From Celeribacter arenosi (GTDB lineage: Bacteria > Pseudomonadota > Alphaproteobacteria > Rhodobacterales > Rhodobacteraceae): 64,000 nucleotides of DNA. This document shows, one piece after another, positions 1-8,496 of this stretch. Location of the stretch: contig NZ_BAABDF010000003.1 of the NCBI RefSeq assembly GCF_039539485.1, positions 434,001 to 498,000 on the forward strand, given 5' to 3'. Made by a program: the position numbers and the translations under genes. Position 1 is the first letter of the stretch. Every line of letters begins with the position of its first letter. The notes beneath the pieces were generated by a model that had not been told where the DNA came from, did not search any database, and worked only from the letters and a program-made list of their open reading frames with translations.

Positions 1-2
1 AG

Positions 3-44
3 GGCGCCGAGATTGAAGATCGCTGGGGGCGCTTCTGGAGATGA
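3..44 (+). CDS. C-terminal tail of an unidentified upstream gene (partial)
   Basis: An open frame enters from the left edge and ends at the TGA at 42-44, encoding only GAEIEDRWGRFWR. Its stop overlaps the ATG of the next gene in an ATGA junction, the usual sign of translational coupling in this genome. Because the next gene is a YjbF-type lipoprotein, the fragment could be the end of another exopolysaccharide or outer-membrane gene such as a YjbH-type protein. The visible piece is too short to name. Confidence 0.35.
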   Translation, partial: GAEIEDRWGRFWR

Positions 45-733
45 GTTTGATACGCACACTCCTTGCCACCATGGCGGTGGCCACGCTCCTGTCCGGTTGC
101 GGCAATGACCAAACCGCGCAGCGCACAAAGGACACCGTTGGTGAACTGCGCGGAATGATCAAAGCGCGCCTTTCCGGCAAAAAACCCGCTCCTCAGACCC
201 AACCTGATCCCCGCCTCGCCATCGACGCGACGCTGAAAGCGATCCCCGGTGTTCCGCTCCAGTTTGTCTTGTTCGAGAAAACGGGCTCCTACGCCATTTC
301 TTCAGTCTACGGCACGAATGGGGGGGTCGTGACATGGGTGACGGCTGACAAGTTGTCGATGAGTTTCGATGGGCCGGTCCTGACCGCCACCCGCGGGTTC
401 GGCAATGATCTGATGTCCCTCGAAGACGGTGGCGCCTCTGCGATCATCGCCCGTCGCGGTTCGGGCACAGTGCAAAAGACCTACCGTTTTCTGGACGGGC
501 TGGACCGCACAGCGCGCCTGCCCAGCACTTGCACAATCAAACCCGGCGCGCGTGAAACCATCGCGAATGGGGACATCCGCGTGAGCGCAACTGTCGTCAC
601 CGAAAGCTGCAGCGCGGGCGGCCAGAAATTCAACAATGTCTATTGGGTTGATGCATCCGGCCGGATGGTCCAATCGGTCCAGTGGGGCGGTCCCGGCCTC
701 GGCAAGATGGTGTTCCAGCGCCTTCGGTACTGA
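41..733 (+). CDS. YjbF/GfcB-type lipoprotein
   Basis: A 230-residue predicted outer-membrane lipoprotein. A hydrophobic signal ends in the lipobox LLSGC, with the lipidated Cys at residue 20, followed by a polar linker and a mostly beta-type domain. Length and pattern (VTWVTADKLS, then TRGFGNDLMS) fit the YjbF/GfcB family, which accompanies group 4 capsule or exopolysaccharide export loci; the exact biochemical role is not established. It overlaps the gene to its left by four bases, suggesting a polysaccharide operon extending beyond the window. Confidence 0.75.
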   Translation: MSLIRTLLATMAVATLLSGCGNDQTAQRTKDTVGELRGMIKARLSGKKPAPQTQPDPRLAIDATLKAIPGVPLQFVLFEKTGSYAISSVYGTNGGVVTWVTADKLSMSFDGPVLTATRGFGNDLMSLEDGGASAIIARRGSGTVQKTYRFLDGLDRTARLPSTCTIKPGARETIANGDIRVSATVVTESCSAGGQKFNNVYWVDASGRMVQSVQWGGPGLGKMVFQRLRY

Positions 734-780
734 TCCTGCGTGCCGGTGTCGGCAGACGGCATTTCATCCCTTAACCATCA

Positions 781-817
781 GCACAAAAGAAAACGGCGGC
801 CCGTAAGGACCGCCGTT
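781..817 (-). terminator. Rho-independent terminator
   Basis: Arms AACGGCGG (792-799) and CCGCCGTT (810-817) form an 8-bp stem. Read on the minus strand the hairpin is followed by TTTTCTTTT. It serves the small minus-strand gene that stops at 840 and may also limit read-through from the lipoprotein gene on the plus strand. Confidence 0.75.
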
Positions 818-839
818 CAGACTATAACGTCAGACGATA

Positions 840-1055
840 TTAGAGTTCGTCAGCGGTGTCGTCAGAAGAGTTCAGAGCAACGGCGAGAGCCGCAACGCCG
901 AGAAGCAGAAGAAGTGCGTTGCCACCGAGGGAGCCGGAAGAACCGGACTCTTCGATCACAGGGATTTCTTCGATCACGGGCTCGGAATAACCACCAGCGT
1001 GAGCAGCGGAAACGGTCGCGAGAGCGAGCGTAGCAGCGTAGATAACTTTTTTCAT
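840..1055 (-). CDS. Small secreted protein with acidic VIEE repeats
   Basis: A 71-residue protein starting MKKVIYAATLALATVSAAHA, a clear Sec signal peptide, then GGYSEPVIEEIPVIEE, a Ser/Gly spacer, a hydrophobic segment (about residues 45-61) and a short acidic tail. The frame is open upstream to 1175, but the ATG at 1055 is chosen because GGAGAA precedes it at good spacing and the signal peptide starts there. I recall similar short proteins in many Rhodobacterales genomes, without a function. Either a periplasmic peptide or a small inner-membrane protein is possible. Confidence 0.7.
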   Translation of the reverse strand: MKKVIYAATLALATVSAAHAGGYSEPVIEEIPVIEESGSSGSLGGNALLLLLGVAALAVALNSSDDTADEL

Positions 1056-1202
1056 GACCAGATTCTCCAAAACGAAGTAAGCACTCGACCGGATGGCCAA
1101 GCTCAAATCGGATTTTGCATAAAGGGCGAAGCAGGGAAACCCCAATTTTTTTCGGCTCCCACGAAAACGCGCCAAATTTCGACAAACCGTGGCTAAATCG
1201 CG

Positions 1203-1216
1203 TCACCTCTAGGTGA
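1203..1216. promoter_or_regulatory. Perfect palindrome, possible operator
   Basis: TCACCT-CT-AGGTGA, with perfect 6-bp arms, lies between the divergent small secreted protein (start 1055) and the MFS gene (start 1352). Placement suits a regulator of either gene. No regulator family is assigned. Confidence 0.3.
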
Positions 1217-1351
1217 ATTGGCGACAGTTCGCCGATCAGACCATCGCGCCCCGCTGGATTTGGTCCTAATTTGAGCCGGTTAGACCCGCGAATCTAGCCG
1301 AAATGTGTCGGATATTCGCACAGTGTCTTTTGCGGAAACTTCGGGAAAACG

Positions 1352-2539
1352 ATGGTCAAAGGCTTTTTCTGGCTCGTTCTTGCCTACGGGCTCAGCCAAT
1401 TCTACCGCGCCTGTCTCGCAGTGTTCGCGCCGGTTCTGGCGGCAGACATTTCGGTCGGTGCAGAAGAGATCTCGCGCGCGCTTGGCGCGTGGTTCCTGGC
1501 CTTTGCGGCAATGCAAATTCCGGTCGGCTGGTTGCTCGACAACCGCTCCCCACGGATCACGGCGGCGGCTCTCCTGTTCACGGGCGGGGGCGGGGGGGCT
1601 TTGGTCTTTGCGTCGGCGCAGTCGGGGGCCGGTATTCTGGCCGCGATGATTCTGATTGGGATCGGCTGTTCATCCGTTCTGATGACGTCGTTCTATATCT
1701 TTGCGCGGCTCGCAGCGCCCGCGCGTTTTGGTGCTTTGGCAGGTCTCGTGCTAGGCGTGGGATCGATCGGGAATGTGATCGCCGCCGCCCCGCTGTCATG
1801 GTCACTGGAGGCAATTGGTTGGCGCGCGACCATGGTTGCAATTGCCTGTCTGACCGGTTTGGTCGCTCTCGCGCTGTGGCGATTTGTCGAGGATCCGCCA
1901 CGCATCACTCGGGCCAGCGACGAAAAGAGCCCGGGCCTTGGCACAGTCCTACGGTTGTGGCCTCTGTATCCGATCCTCGCCATCGCATTGGTATCCTACG
2001 CACCGGGCGCGGGGCTGCGCGGTAGTTGGATCGGGGGCTATCTATCGGATGTATATGGTCTCGACGCAGGGCAGATTGGCACCGCCACGGTGTATATGGC
2101 TTTGGCCATGATCGCCGGTAGCCTTTTGTTGGGGCCGCTCGACCGTCTGATCCCGTCGAGCAAGGGGATCGTTCTGGGGTGCGGTATTCTGGGAATTGTC
2201 ACGTTGTTCCTTCTTTGGAAAACCGCCGGCACCGCCAGCCTGACTTTGAGCGTCGTTCTTTTTATGGCGATCGGGTTTTTCGCCTCCAGTTATCCGCAGG
2301 TGATGAACCACGGGCGAAGCCTCTTGCCCCCCGAGCTGACGGGGCGCGGCGTGACCCTCATCAATCTCTTTTCAATCGGGGGCGTGGGGCTCAGCCAGAT
2401 CGCGACTGCCGAGGTGTTCTCGGCTGCTTCATCCGGTGGCATTGCGCCCCTGGCCGGTTATGGCGCCGTATTCGCGTTCTTTGCCATCGCGCTCGCGGTT
2501 GGGTGCGTGATTTACCTGTTTAGCACGCAACGGTCATGA
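1352..2539 (+). CDS. MFS transporter
   Basis: A 395-residue inner-membrane carrier of the major facilitator superfamily with about twelve hydrophobic segments. The N-terminal half carries the loop after helix 2 in degenerate form (GWLLDNRSPRITAAA, where the canonical motif is GxLaDrxGrr). A glycine-rich helix pair around residues 130-150 is typical. Substrate cannot be read from sequence. The gene stands alone, 74 bases before the pyruvyl transferase gene on the same strand, so it could belong to the glycan cluster, but nothing else ties it there. Confidence 0.85.
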   Translation: MVKGFFWLVLAYGLSQFYRACLAVFAPVLAADISVGAEEISRALGAWFLAFAAMQIPVGWLLDNRSPRITAAALLFTGGGGGALVFASAQSGAGILAAMILIGIGCSSVLMTSFYIFARLAAPARFGALAGLVLGVGSIGNVIAAAPLSWSLEAIGWRATMVAIACLTGLVALALWRFVEDPPRITRASDEKSPGLGTVLRLWPLYPILAIALVSYAPGAGLRGSWIGGYLSDVYGLDAGQIGTATVYMALAMIAGSLLLGPLDRLIPSSKGIVLGCGILGIVTLFLLWKTAGTASLTLSVVLFMAIGFFASSYPQVMNHGRSLLPPELTGRGVTLINLFSIGGVGLSQIATAEVFSAASSGGIAPLAGYGAVFAFFAIALAVGCVIYLFSTQRS

Positions 2540-2613
2540 TTGGATGATTCCCGCGCGCACTGGCAATGACGCGCGCGCTGTCCTATCAGTCTTGACCGAA
2601 TGACCCGCGATGG

Positions 2614-3648
2614 ATGCCGCAACCAATGACCCGTGATCCCGCCCCGAAAGTCGTTGTCATGAACGACACCTCGACCCGCTACCACCATGGTTGCGCGCGG
2701 GTGATGCGGCTCTTGGTCCAAGGTCTGGAATCGCGGGGGTTGACGGTGACGGCGCGGTCGGCGGCACGCCATGAATGGGCGAAAGACGCGGCATTTATTG
2801 ACGCTCTAGGCGATGCGGATCTCGTCGTTATCAATGGCGAAGGCACGCTGCACCATGGAAAAGACGCGGGCAGGCGATTGCTCGACGTGGCCACGCATCC
2901 CGCGCGCCGCGGAAAGCTCGCGCTGATCAATGCGCTCTGGCAGGACAATCCATCCGACTGGGGCGCGCTCGCAGCGCAGTTCGATCTGCTCTCGACGCGC
3001 GACCAAGCTTCGGCGGATGAACTCACGAAGGCCTCTGGATGTGCGGTGCGCATGGTTCCTGACCTGTCGCTCAGTGCGCCGGTTGTGGCCATGGGGCAGG
3101 CGCGAAGCGGGATTATTGTCGGGGATAGCGTGAAGTTCGATGTGAGGCGCGCCTTGGCAGGGGCGGCCAAGCGCCTCGATGCGACCTTCGTGCCGACGAA
3201 AACGCTCGCCTCACCGATTTGGGAGTTTGCTCCCGCCAAGTGGGCGCTCTTTTGTGCCTATAACGGGCAGGCAACTCTGGCTCCGCCTGCCTTCGCGATG
3301 GCAGCGGATGAGGCGCAATATCTCGACTGGCTGTCAAAAGCCGAAGGTCACCTGACCGGACGGTTTCATGCGGTGTGCCTGTCTCTTCTAACCGGAACGC
3401 CCTTCGTGGCCGTCACATCGAACGCACGCAAGATCGAAGCGCTTCTTGCAGACGCAGGATTGACTGCGGACCGGATCGTTCCGACGAGCGCCGTTGCGGA
3501 TTTGACCACAGACGACATCACACGCGCGTTCACAGACGGCGAAAAGGTGCGGATCGACCAGTTCCTATCGCGGGCACAATCGGACGCCGCGAAGCTGTTC
3601 GACGATCTTGCAATACTCGCGCACCAAAATGCAGGACCCGTGTCATGA
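2614..3648 (+). CDS. Polysaccharide pyruvyl transferase family protein
   Basis: A 344-residue protein of the family that adds pyruvate ketals to polysaccharides, or a glycosyltransferase-like relative. Visible signatures are VVINGEGTLHHG at about residues 71-82 (family motif: hNGxGtlh), DLLSTRDQAS, and the C-terminal GRFHA followed by a hydrophobic stretch and SNARKIEALL. The start could be the second Met (2626), since the first has no strong ribosome site. It overlaps the GT29-like gene by ATGA, so the two are probably translated together and act on one surface glycan. Confidence 0.8.
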   Translation: MPQPMTRDPAPKVVVMNDTSTRYHHGCARVMRLLVQGLESRGLTVTARSAARHEWAKDAAFIDALGDADLVVINGEGTLHHGKDAGRRLLDVATHPARRGKLALINALWQDNPSDWGALAAQFDLLSTRDQASADELTKASGCAVRMVPDLSLSAPVVAMGQARSGIIVGDSVKFDVRRALAGAAKRLDATFVPTKTLASPIWEFAPAKWALFCAYNGQATLAPPAFAMAADEAQYLDWLSKAEGHLTGRFHAVCLSLLTGTPFVAVTSNARKIEALLADAGLTADRIVPTSAVADLTTDDITRAFTDGEKVRIDQFLSRAQSDAAKLFDDLAILAHQNAGPVS

Positions 3649-4262
3649 TCGGTTGGTACCTGTCGAAACTGCAGAGGAGCAGCAGCTACGCAGAGCGGTT
3701 CTCTCTGTCGCGCGAAGACATTCTGGCGCGCCTGTCGGCAAAATCCGTCGCCATCGTCGGCAATGCACGTGCGCTTTGCGAGACCTCTCAGGGGTCTGAC
3801 ATCGACGCCGCTGACATCGTCATCCGTATCAACAGTGCGCCCATGCCCGCCGCCGCCTCACACGGGCAGCGCACGGATTGGCTCGCCATGTCGACGCCTG
3901 TATCGCAGGCCATTGTGCAGGAGCGCGCGCCGGACCTTTTGATGTGGATGACGCCCAAACGGCGGCGATTGCCCCTACGCATTGCGCGCCACAGGGATTT
4001 CTACCTCAACGCCATCGATGACTGGCAACGCCTGCGCGCGACCTTGCCTGCGAACCCGACCACCGGATTGATGGTCATCGACCTGGCCGCCGCATCAAAT
4101 GCATCGCGCGTGGACCTATATGGCTTTGACTTCTTTTCGTCCCTGTCGCTGTCGGGGCGACGGTCGGCAGAGCAGGTGCCCCATGATTTCGGGTCGGAAC
4201 GCGAGTGGGTGGAACAGCGAATGGGGGCCGACTCCCGCCTCACACTTCACCCCATGAAATAA
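3645..4262 (+). CDS. GT29 sialyltransferase-like glycosyltransferase
   Basis: A 205-residue protein. Three sialyl motifs are recognisable. An L-type motif spans residues 34-66 (SVAIVGNARAL, then DIDAADIVIRINSAP). An S-type motif spans 137-163 (NPTTGLMVIDLA, then VDLYGFDFF). The VS motif HxxxxE is H180 to E185 in PHDFGSE. These define GT29, where CMP-sialic acid is the usual donor; bacterial members are less well studied and the donor here is unknown. No signal peptide is seen, so it is cytoplasmic. The true start is the ATG in the overlap with the previous gene; the frame upstream of it is out-of-frame read-through. Confidence 0.75.
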   Translation: MIGWYLSKLQRSSSYAERFSLSREDILARLSAKSVAIVGNARALCETSQGSDIDAADIVIRINSAPMPAAASHGQRTDWLAMSTPVSQAIVQERAPDLLMWMTPKRRRLPLRIARHRDFYLNAIDDWQRLRATLPANPTTGLMVIDLAAASNASRVDLYGFDFFSSLSLSGRRSAEQVPHDFGSEREWVEQRMGADSRLTLHPMK

Positions 4263-4347
4263 GGGCGATCACGGATTCCGGCTTTACATCAGGGACGGAT
4301 ACGCTATGCCCCACCACTGTCATCGAGACACGTAAGGAGACCTTCTG

Positions 4348-5370
4348 ATGGGTTATAAAATCGTCGTCGCAGGTGCTACGGGCAACGTGGGCCGCGAAAT
4401 GCTGAACATCCTCGCCGAGCGCGAGTTCCCTGTTGATGAGATCGTGGCGCTTGCCAGCCGTAGATCTCTTGGCACCGAAGTCAGTTTTGGCGACAAGACC
4501 CTGAAAACCAAGGACCTCGATACCTTCGACTTCTCAGGGTGGGATATCGCGCTCTTTGCTGTCGGGTCGGAAGCCACCAAACAGTATGCCCCCAAGGCTG
4601 CTGCCGCAGGCTGTGTCGTGATCGATAACTCGTCGCTCTACCGTTACGACGCTGAAATCCCGCTGATTGTGCCGGAAGTGAACCCTGACGCGATCACGAT
4701 GTATTCCAACAAGAACATCATCGCGAACCCCAACTGCTCGACCGCGCAGATGGTTGTGGCGCTCAAGCCGCTCCATGACCGCGCAAAGATCAAACGGGTT
4801 GTCGTCTCGACCTACCAGTCGGTTTCCGGTTCGGGCAAAGAGGGCATTGATGAACTCTGGGATCAGACCAAGGGCATGTATGTCCCCGGTCAGGAAAAGC
4901 CTGCGAACAAGTTCACAAAACAAATCGCCTTCAACGTGATCCCGCACATCGATGTTTTCATGGACTCAGGCGACACTAAAGAAGAGTGGAAAATGGTCGC
5001 CGAGACCAAGAAGATCATCGATTCCTCGATCAAGGTGACCGCGACCTGCGTGCGCGTTCCGGTGTTCGTCGGCCACTCTGAATCGATCAACATCGAATTC
5101 GAAGACTTCCTCGACGAAGACGAAGCCCGCGACATCCTTCGCCAGGCACCAGGTATTCTGGTCGTCGACAAACGGGAAGACGGTGGCTACGTCACCCCCG
5201 TCGAATGCGTTGGAGATTTCGCGACATTCATTTCGCGCATCCGTCAGGACGTAACCGTGGAAAACGGCCTCAACCTGTGGTGCGTGTCCGACAATCTGCG
5301 CAAAGGCGCCGCCCTCAACGCGGTGCAGATCGCGGAGCTCCTCGGACGTCGGGTTTTGAAAAAAGGCTAA
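4348..5370 (+). CDS. asd: Aspartate-semialdehyde dehydrogenase
   Basis: A 340-residue NADP-dependent enzyme that converts aspartyl phosphate to aspartate semialdehyde, the branch point to lysine, diaminopimelate, threonine and methionine. GATGNVG near the N-terminus binds the cofactor. The catalytic Cys130 lies in NPNCSTAQM. Full length for the family. AAGGAG sits just upstream of the ATG. It is a monocistronic unit with its own terminator; dapA, which uses its product, is 50 kb further on. Confidence 0.95.
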   Translation: MGYKIVVAGATGNVGREMLNILAEREFPVDEIVALASRRSLGTEVSFGDKTLKTKDLDTFDFSGWDIALFAVGSEATKQYAPKAAAAGCVVIDNSSLYRYDAEIPLIVPEVNPDAITMYSNKNIIANPNCSTAQMVVALKPLHDRAKIKRVVVSTYQSVSGSGKEGIDELWDQTKGMYVPGQEKPANKFTKQIAFNVIPHIDVFMDSGDTKEEWKMVAETKKIIDSSIKVTATCVRVPVFVGHSESINIEFEDFLDEDEARDILRQAPGILVVDKREDGGYVTPVECVGDFATFISRIRQDVTVENGLNLWCVSDNLRKGAALNAVQIAELLGRRVLKKG

Positions 5371-5414
5371 AGGGTCGGGCAGCGGCCCACCGATTTGCAA
5401 AAGAATTTCAGGAG

Positions 5415-5438
5415 GGGCGCCGGTTCGGCGCCCTTTTT
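5415..5438 (+). terminator. Rho-independent terminator of asd
   Basis: GGGCGCC and GGCGCCC arms around a short GGTTC-containing loop, followed directly by TTTTT. It lies 45 bases after the asd stop. Confidence 0.9.
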
Positions 5439-6019
5439 GATTCTAGTCGATCGGATAGGTGTGGTGCGCCTTTGGTGAGGCGAAGGGCATTCTTTCGTCG
5501 CTCGCCTATCCCCGTCCGTACGGAAACTGCGCGAGAGCGGAGGACCACAAAACGGGTAAGAAGCTGATTTTATTAAGGTTAATCGCACGGAGTTGATCGC
5601 TATTCGAATGGCGCGGTCACTATGCCTTCGCACGCAGGTCAACTGTGGCCACAATGTGTTTTTTCGGTGCTCAGAAAGTTTCTTTTTATGAGGGTGCCGC
5701 GATGTTCAGGGTTTCGATCAAGCTGTATGGATCTAGGTTTCGACGCGCAAAAGCAGATAGAATTTCAAAGGCTATGCCGCGCAACGAAAGACAGGGTGCG
5801 ATCCCTGTGCACAAACGCGAGGACTTGCGTCGTGTCTATCAAGATGCCTTTCGCGACGTGCTCGACACAAAGCAATGCCTCTCCAAAGGCGGTAGCCCCC
5901 GGTAGAGACCGCATGGCAATCTCCCGCCGGAATGGCGAATTGGCACAAAAGTGAAGCGGAAACGCCTTGCGTCGGGCGAAGGCTCATCATCTGATCCTCC
6001 CAACACAACGGAGGAACCG
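5439..6019. other. Intergenic region, about 580 bases
   Basis: Between the asd terminator and the DUF4139 gene. Short frames exist, the best being 5702-5905 (67 residues, basic), but it lacks a convincing ribosome site and any recognisable family. An AT-richer patch at about 5560-5590 could be a promoter. I see no tRNA, repeat array or strong hairpin here. Confidence 0.5.
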
Positions 6020-7645
6020 ATGTCTTCAATGCCCACCGCAACCCGCATGTTCGCCGCCCTTATCATCTGCGCCACGCCTGCCGTCGCCGACACCTTCGAG
6101 GGCGAAAGCCGCGTCTCCGCCGTCACCCTCTACCCGCAATCCGCACAGATTGAACGGCACGCCACGCTGACGCTTCCGGCAGGCACGCATACAATCGAAT
6201 TCAACGACCTGCGTCAGGGGGTGTCGATCGACAGCGTCGAAACCCATGTTAGCGGCGCCGTTCTCGGACCCGTTTCGACGCGCCTCGAACCCGTCAGCGA
6301 CAGCGATCTATACGCAGGTGCGAGTGAGGCGCGAGATCGCGTAAGATCTCTCGAAGCGCAATTGAGAGACGCCGAGTTGGAAGTCGCCCGTCACCGCCAC
6401 GAAGCGCAAGCGGCGGCAGATACGCTCGAATTCCTGTCGCGATTGAAGTCTGGCAACACGGCCACGATCGAAGACTACGCCGCGACCGTTCAATTGATCC
6501 GCGAACAATCCTTTGAGGCCCGCGAAGTGATGGCCGCCGCCGAAGTGCGCGCGCTGCAGGGTGAAGAAGCGCTGGCGCAACTGCGTGATGATCTTCGCGA
6601 TGCTCAGGGGGCGCTTGCGCGACTGGCCGGCGATCGTGCAGATCGGTGGGTCATGTCTCTAGAGGTCGACGTGGCTCAGGAAGGCGAGGTGGCGGTGACG
6701 TTCCGCTATACGACGCCCAACGCATCTTGGGTGCCCACGTATAAAGCGTTCGTCAATACCGAAGCGGAGACACTTTCCGTGCAGCGTGACATGCAGGCCT
6801 ACCAGACGACAGGCGAGCCATGGGTAGACGTCGCTCTGACCTTTGCCACCGACAACCCCCTGCGCCGCAGTGAACCCCAACAGGTATGGCCGCAAATACG
6901 CCGCGTGTTCGATCCCGAAGAAATGATGCCAATGGCACCAAAAGCCGCCTCCCGCATGGAAAGCGTCGCCGGTGACGCGATGATGGAAATGTCCGTGGCC
7001 TCTGACGCGGTACCGACACTCTCCATACAGGGGCTGTCGCAAACCTACGTCTATCCCGATCCCGCAACGCTCTATTCCGTCGAGGGGAGCAGCAATTTCG
7101 CCCTCGCGCCGATCGAGTTTGATCCCGATCTGGTCGTGCGTGCCGTTCCGCTCTACGAGTCGACGGGGTTCCTGCTCGCCAACCTTGTGAACGACAGCGG
7201 CGAGATGCTGATCCCGGGCAAGGTGCAGTTGTTCCGAGATGGCACGCTGGTGGGTGAAACCGGCATTGGCACCATCGCTGACGGCGAAGAAATGGCGCTT
7301 TCGTTCGGTGCGATTGATGGGATCAAAGTGGATCGCGTGGTTCTAGACCGGAACGAAGGCGATCGCGGCATGATCCGGCGCGCCACCGAAGCCACGTCCG
7401 CAGTGCGCCTTTCGGTGGAAAACCTCACCGCGCGCACATGGCCTATCGAAGTAATCGACCGTGTGTCTGTGTCCGAACAGGAAGACCTCTCGGTCGATTG
7501 GAACGCTAACCCCGCGCCCGACACCGTCGGGGTCGAGGACAAGCGTGGCGTCTTGGCATGGACGTTCGACCTCGCTGCGGGCGCGAGCTGGACGAACGAA
7601 CTGGAGGAAACCTTGCGGTGGCCGGAGGGGCAAATCCTACAATAG
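6020..7645 (+). CDS. DUF4139/DUF4140 (MuiA-like) envelope protein
   Basis: A 541-residue exported protein. A signal peptide ends near ATPAVADTF. A DUF4140-type N-terminal domain follows (VTLYPQSAQIERHATLTLPAGTH). An Ala/Glu/Arg-rich coiled coil spans about residues 100-205. The C-terminal DUF4139 beta domain contains YTTPNASWVPTYKA and TGEPWVDVALTFAT. Relatives are named mucoidy inhibitor MuiA, but their molecular function is unclear. The ATG at 6020 is chosen because GGAGG lies six bases before it; the frame continues upstream to 5951 without a signal-like sequence. Confidence 0.8.
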   Translation: MSSMPTATRMFAALIICATPAVADTFEGESRVSAVTLYPQSAQIERHATLTLPAGTHTIEFNDLRQGVSIDSVETHVSGAVLGPVSTRLEPVSDSDLYAGASEARDRVRSLEAQLRDAELEVARHRHEAQAAADTLEFLSRLKSGNTATIEDYAATVQLIREQSFEAREVMAAAEVRALQGEEALAQLRDDLRDAQGALARLAGDRADRWVMSLEVDVAQEGEVAVTFRYTTPNASWVPTYKAFVNTEAETLSVQRDMQAYQTTGEPWVDVALTFATDNPLRRSEPQQVWPQIRRVFDPEEMMPMAPKAASRMESVAGDAMMEMSVASDAVPTLSIQGLSQTYVYPDPATLYSVEGSSNFALAPIEFDPDLVVRAVPLYESTGFLLANLVNDSGEMLIPGKVQLFRDGTLVGETGIGTIADGEEMALSFGAIDGIKVDRVVLDRNEGDRGMIRRATEATSAVRLSVENLTARTWPIEVIDRVSVSEQEDLSVDWNANPAPDTVGVEDKRGVLAWTFDLAAGASWTNELEETLRWPEGQILQ

Positions 7646-7997
7646 GGGACCCGAAATCCCACTCAACTCATGCGCGTTTTGGAGACGATGATTCGGAGCG
7701 CGCAGGGGCTGTTTCCACATTGACACATTGATGCCCGAATTATGCCTCGGCGGCGCCTGCGGCCCGTCACGGGTCTTCATGCCCGTTAACCGCGTTTGCC
7801 GAGGTGAAGAGAATTTTAACTTTTGCAATCAGCGACTTCGGTGGTGATTAGCATTTTGATATACTTGAATAAAATGCGACCGGCTCCGGCGCGGTTCGCA
7901 GATCGTTCAAATTGGAGCAATGTGGATATTCGTCCCCGCTTCGTTCCGTGTTCCCATGTTCTCAAGGGTTCGGGGGTACGGACCGAAAGGATGAAAC
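7646..7997. other. Intergenic region with a foldable element
   Basis: About 350 bases with no convincing gene. It contains nested complementary segments: CCTCGGC (7745-7751) with GCCGAGG (7798-7804), GCGG (7759-7762) with CCGC (7790-7793), and ACGGG (7769-7773) with CCCGT (7782-7786). Together they could fold into one hairpin of about 60 bases upstream of two small genes. An AT-rich tract at 7810-7870 may hold a promoter. Confidence 0.4.
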
Positions 7998-8207
7998 ATG
8001 ATCAAGCTCTTGCAAACAGCGAGCCAATCCGTCGAAACGAAAGGCGCGATCATTCTCAACTGGAACGTGCGTTCCGTTGATGCGGTCGGTCGTGCTGCTA
8101 ACCACAATCTGACGCGTGAAGCCCGTGCGTCCAATGTCGTCGTGATCGGCGGACATTTGGATATGCCGGATTTCCGCCCCGACCTCGGCGCCCGTTTGGC
8201 GGCCTGA
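7998..8207 (+). CDS. Small protein of unknown function
   Basis: A 69-residue soluble protein starting MIKLLQTASQ, with an alternating beta-like pattern (AIILNWNVRSV, then NVVVIGGHLDMPDF). AAAGGA lies seven bases before the ATG, which supports expression. No signal peptide, Cys pair or known motif. The next small gene follows about 30 bases downstream, so they are probably one transcript. I do not recognise the family. Confidence 0.5.
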   Translation: MIKLLQTASQSVETKGAIILNWNVRSVDAVGRAANHNLTREARASNVVVIGGHLDMPDFRPDLGARLAA

Positions 8208-8235
8208 CCTTCACTTCAATACCAAGGATATGAAA

Positions 8236-8490
8236 ATGACAGACTATATTGCAAAAGCCCGCTCCAACCGCGTCATCGCCCTTAGCCACCACCAGTCCGG
8301 TGCAGTGATGTTCTTTCCACAAGACATGAGTGAAGAGAGAACGGGCGCACGTCAGTTGATCACCAGAATGTCCAAACCGATGTTCGTACGTTCGACAGCG
8401 ATCACTGCGTCCTCACGCGTGACAGCGCCTGACATGGAAAATGTCGCGAACGAACCCTACCAGCTGAGCGCAGATCAGCGCGCCGCCTAA
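8236..8490 (+). CDS. Small protein of unknown function
   Basis: An 84-residue protein starting MTDYIAKARSNRVIAL. The ATG at 8236 is preferred over the one at 8230 because AAGGAT then sits at normal spacing. The sequence has SHHQSGAVMFF early and a run of Thr/Ser/Ala in the second half; no transmembrane segment or family motif is visible. It follows another unknown small gene and ends six bases before the convergent carbonic anhydrase gene. Confidence 0.5.
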   Translation: MTDYIAKARSNRVIALSHHQSGAVMFFPQDMSEERTGARQLITRMSKPMFVRSTAITASSRVTAPDMENVANEPYQLSADQRAA

Positions 8491-8496
8491 GCAGAC

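Noticed and set aside
740..1033. 97-codon Arg-rich frame on the plus strand
   Set aside because: Overlaps the terminator and lies opposite the small secreted protein gene, which has a signal peptide and ribosome site.
5702..5905. 67-codon basic frame between asd and the DUF4139 gene
   Set aside because: No strong ribosome site, no recognisable family and overlapping alternative frames; could be real but is not supported.
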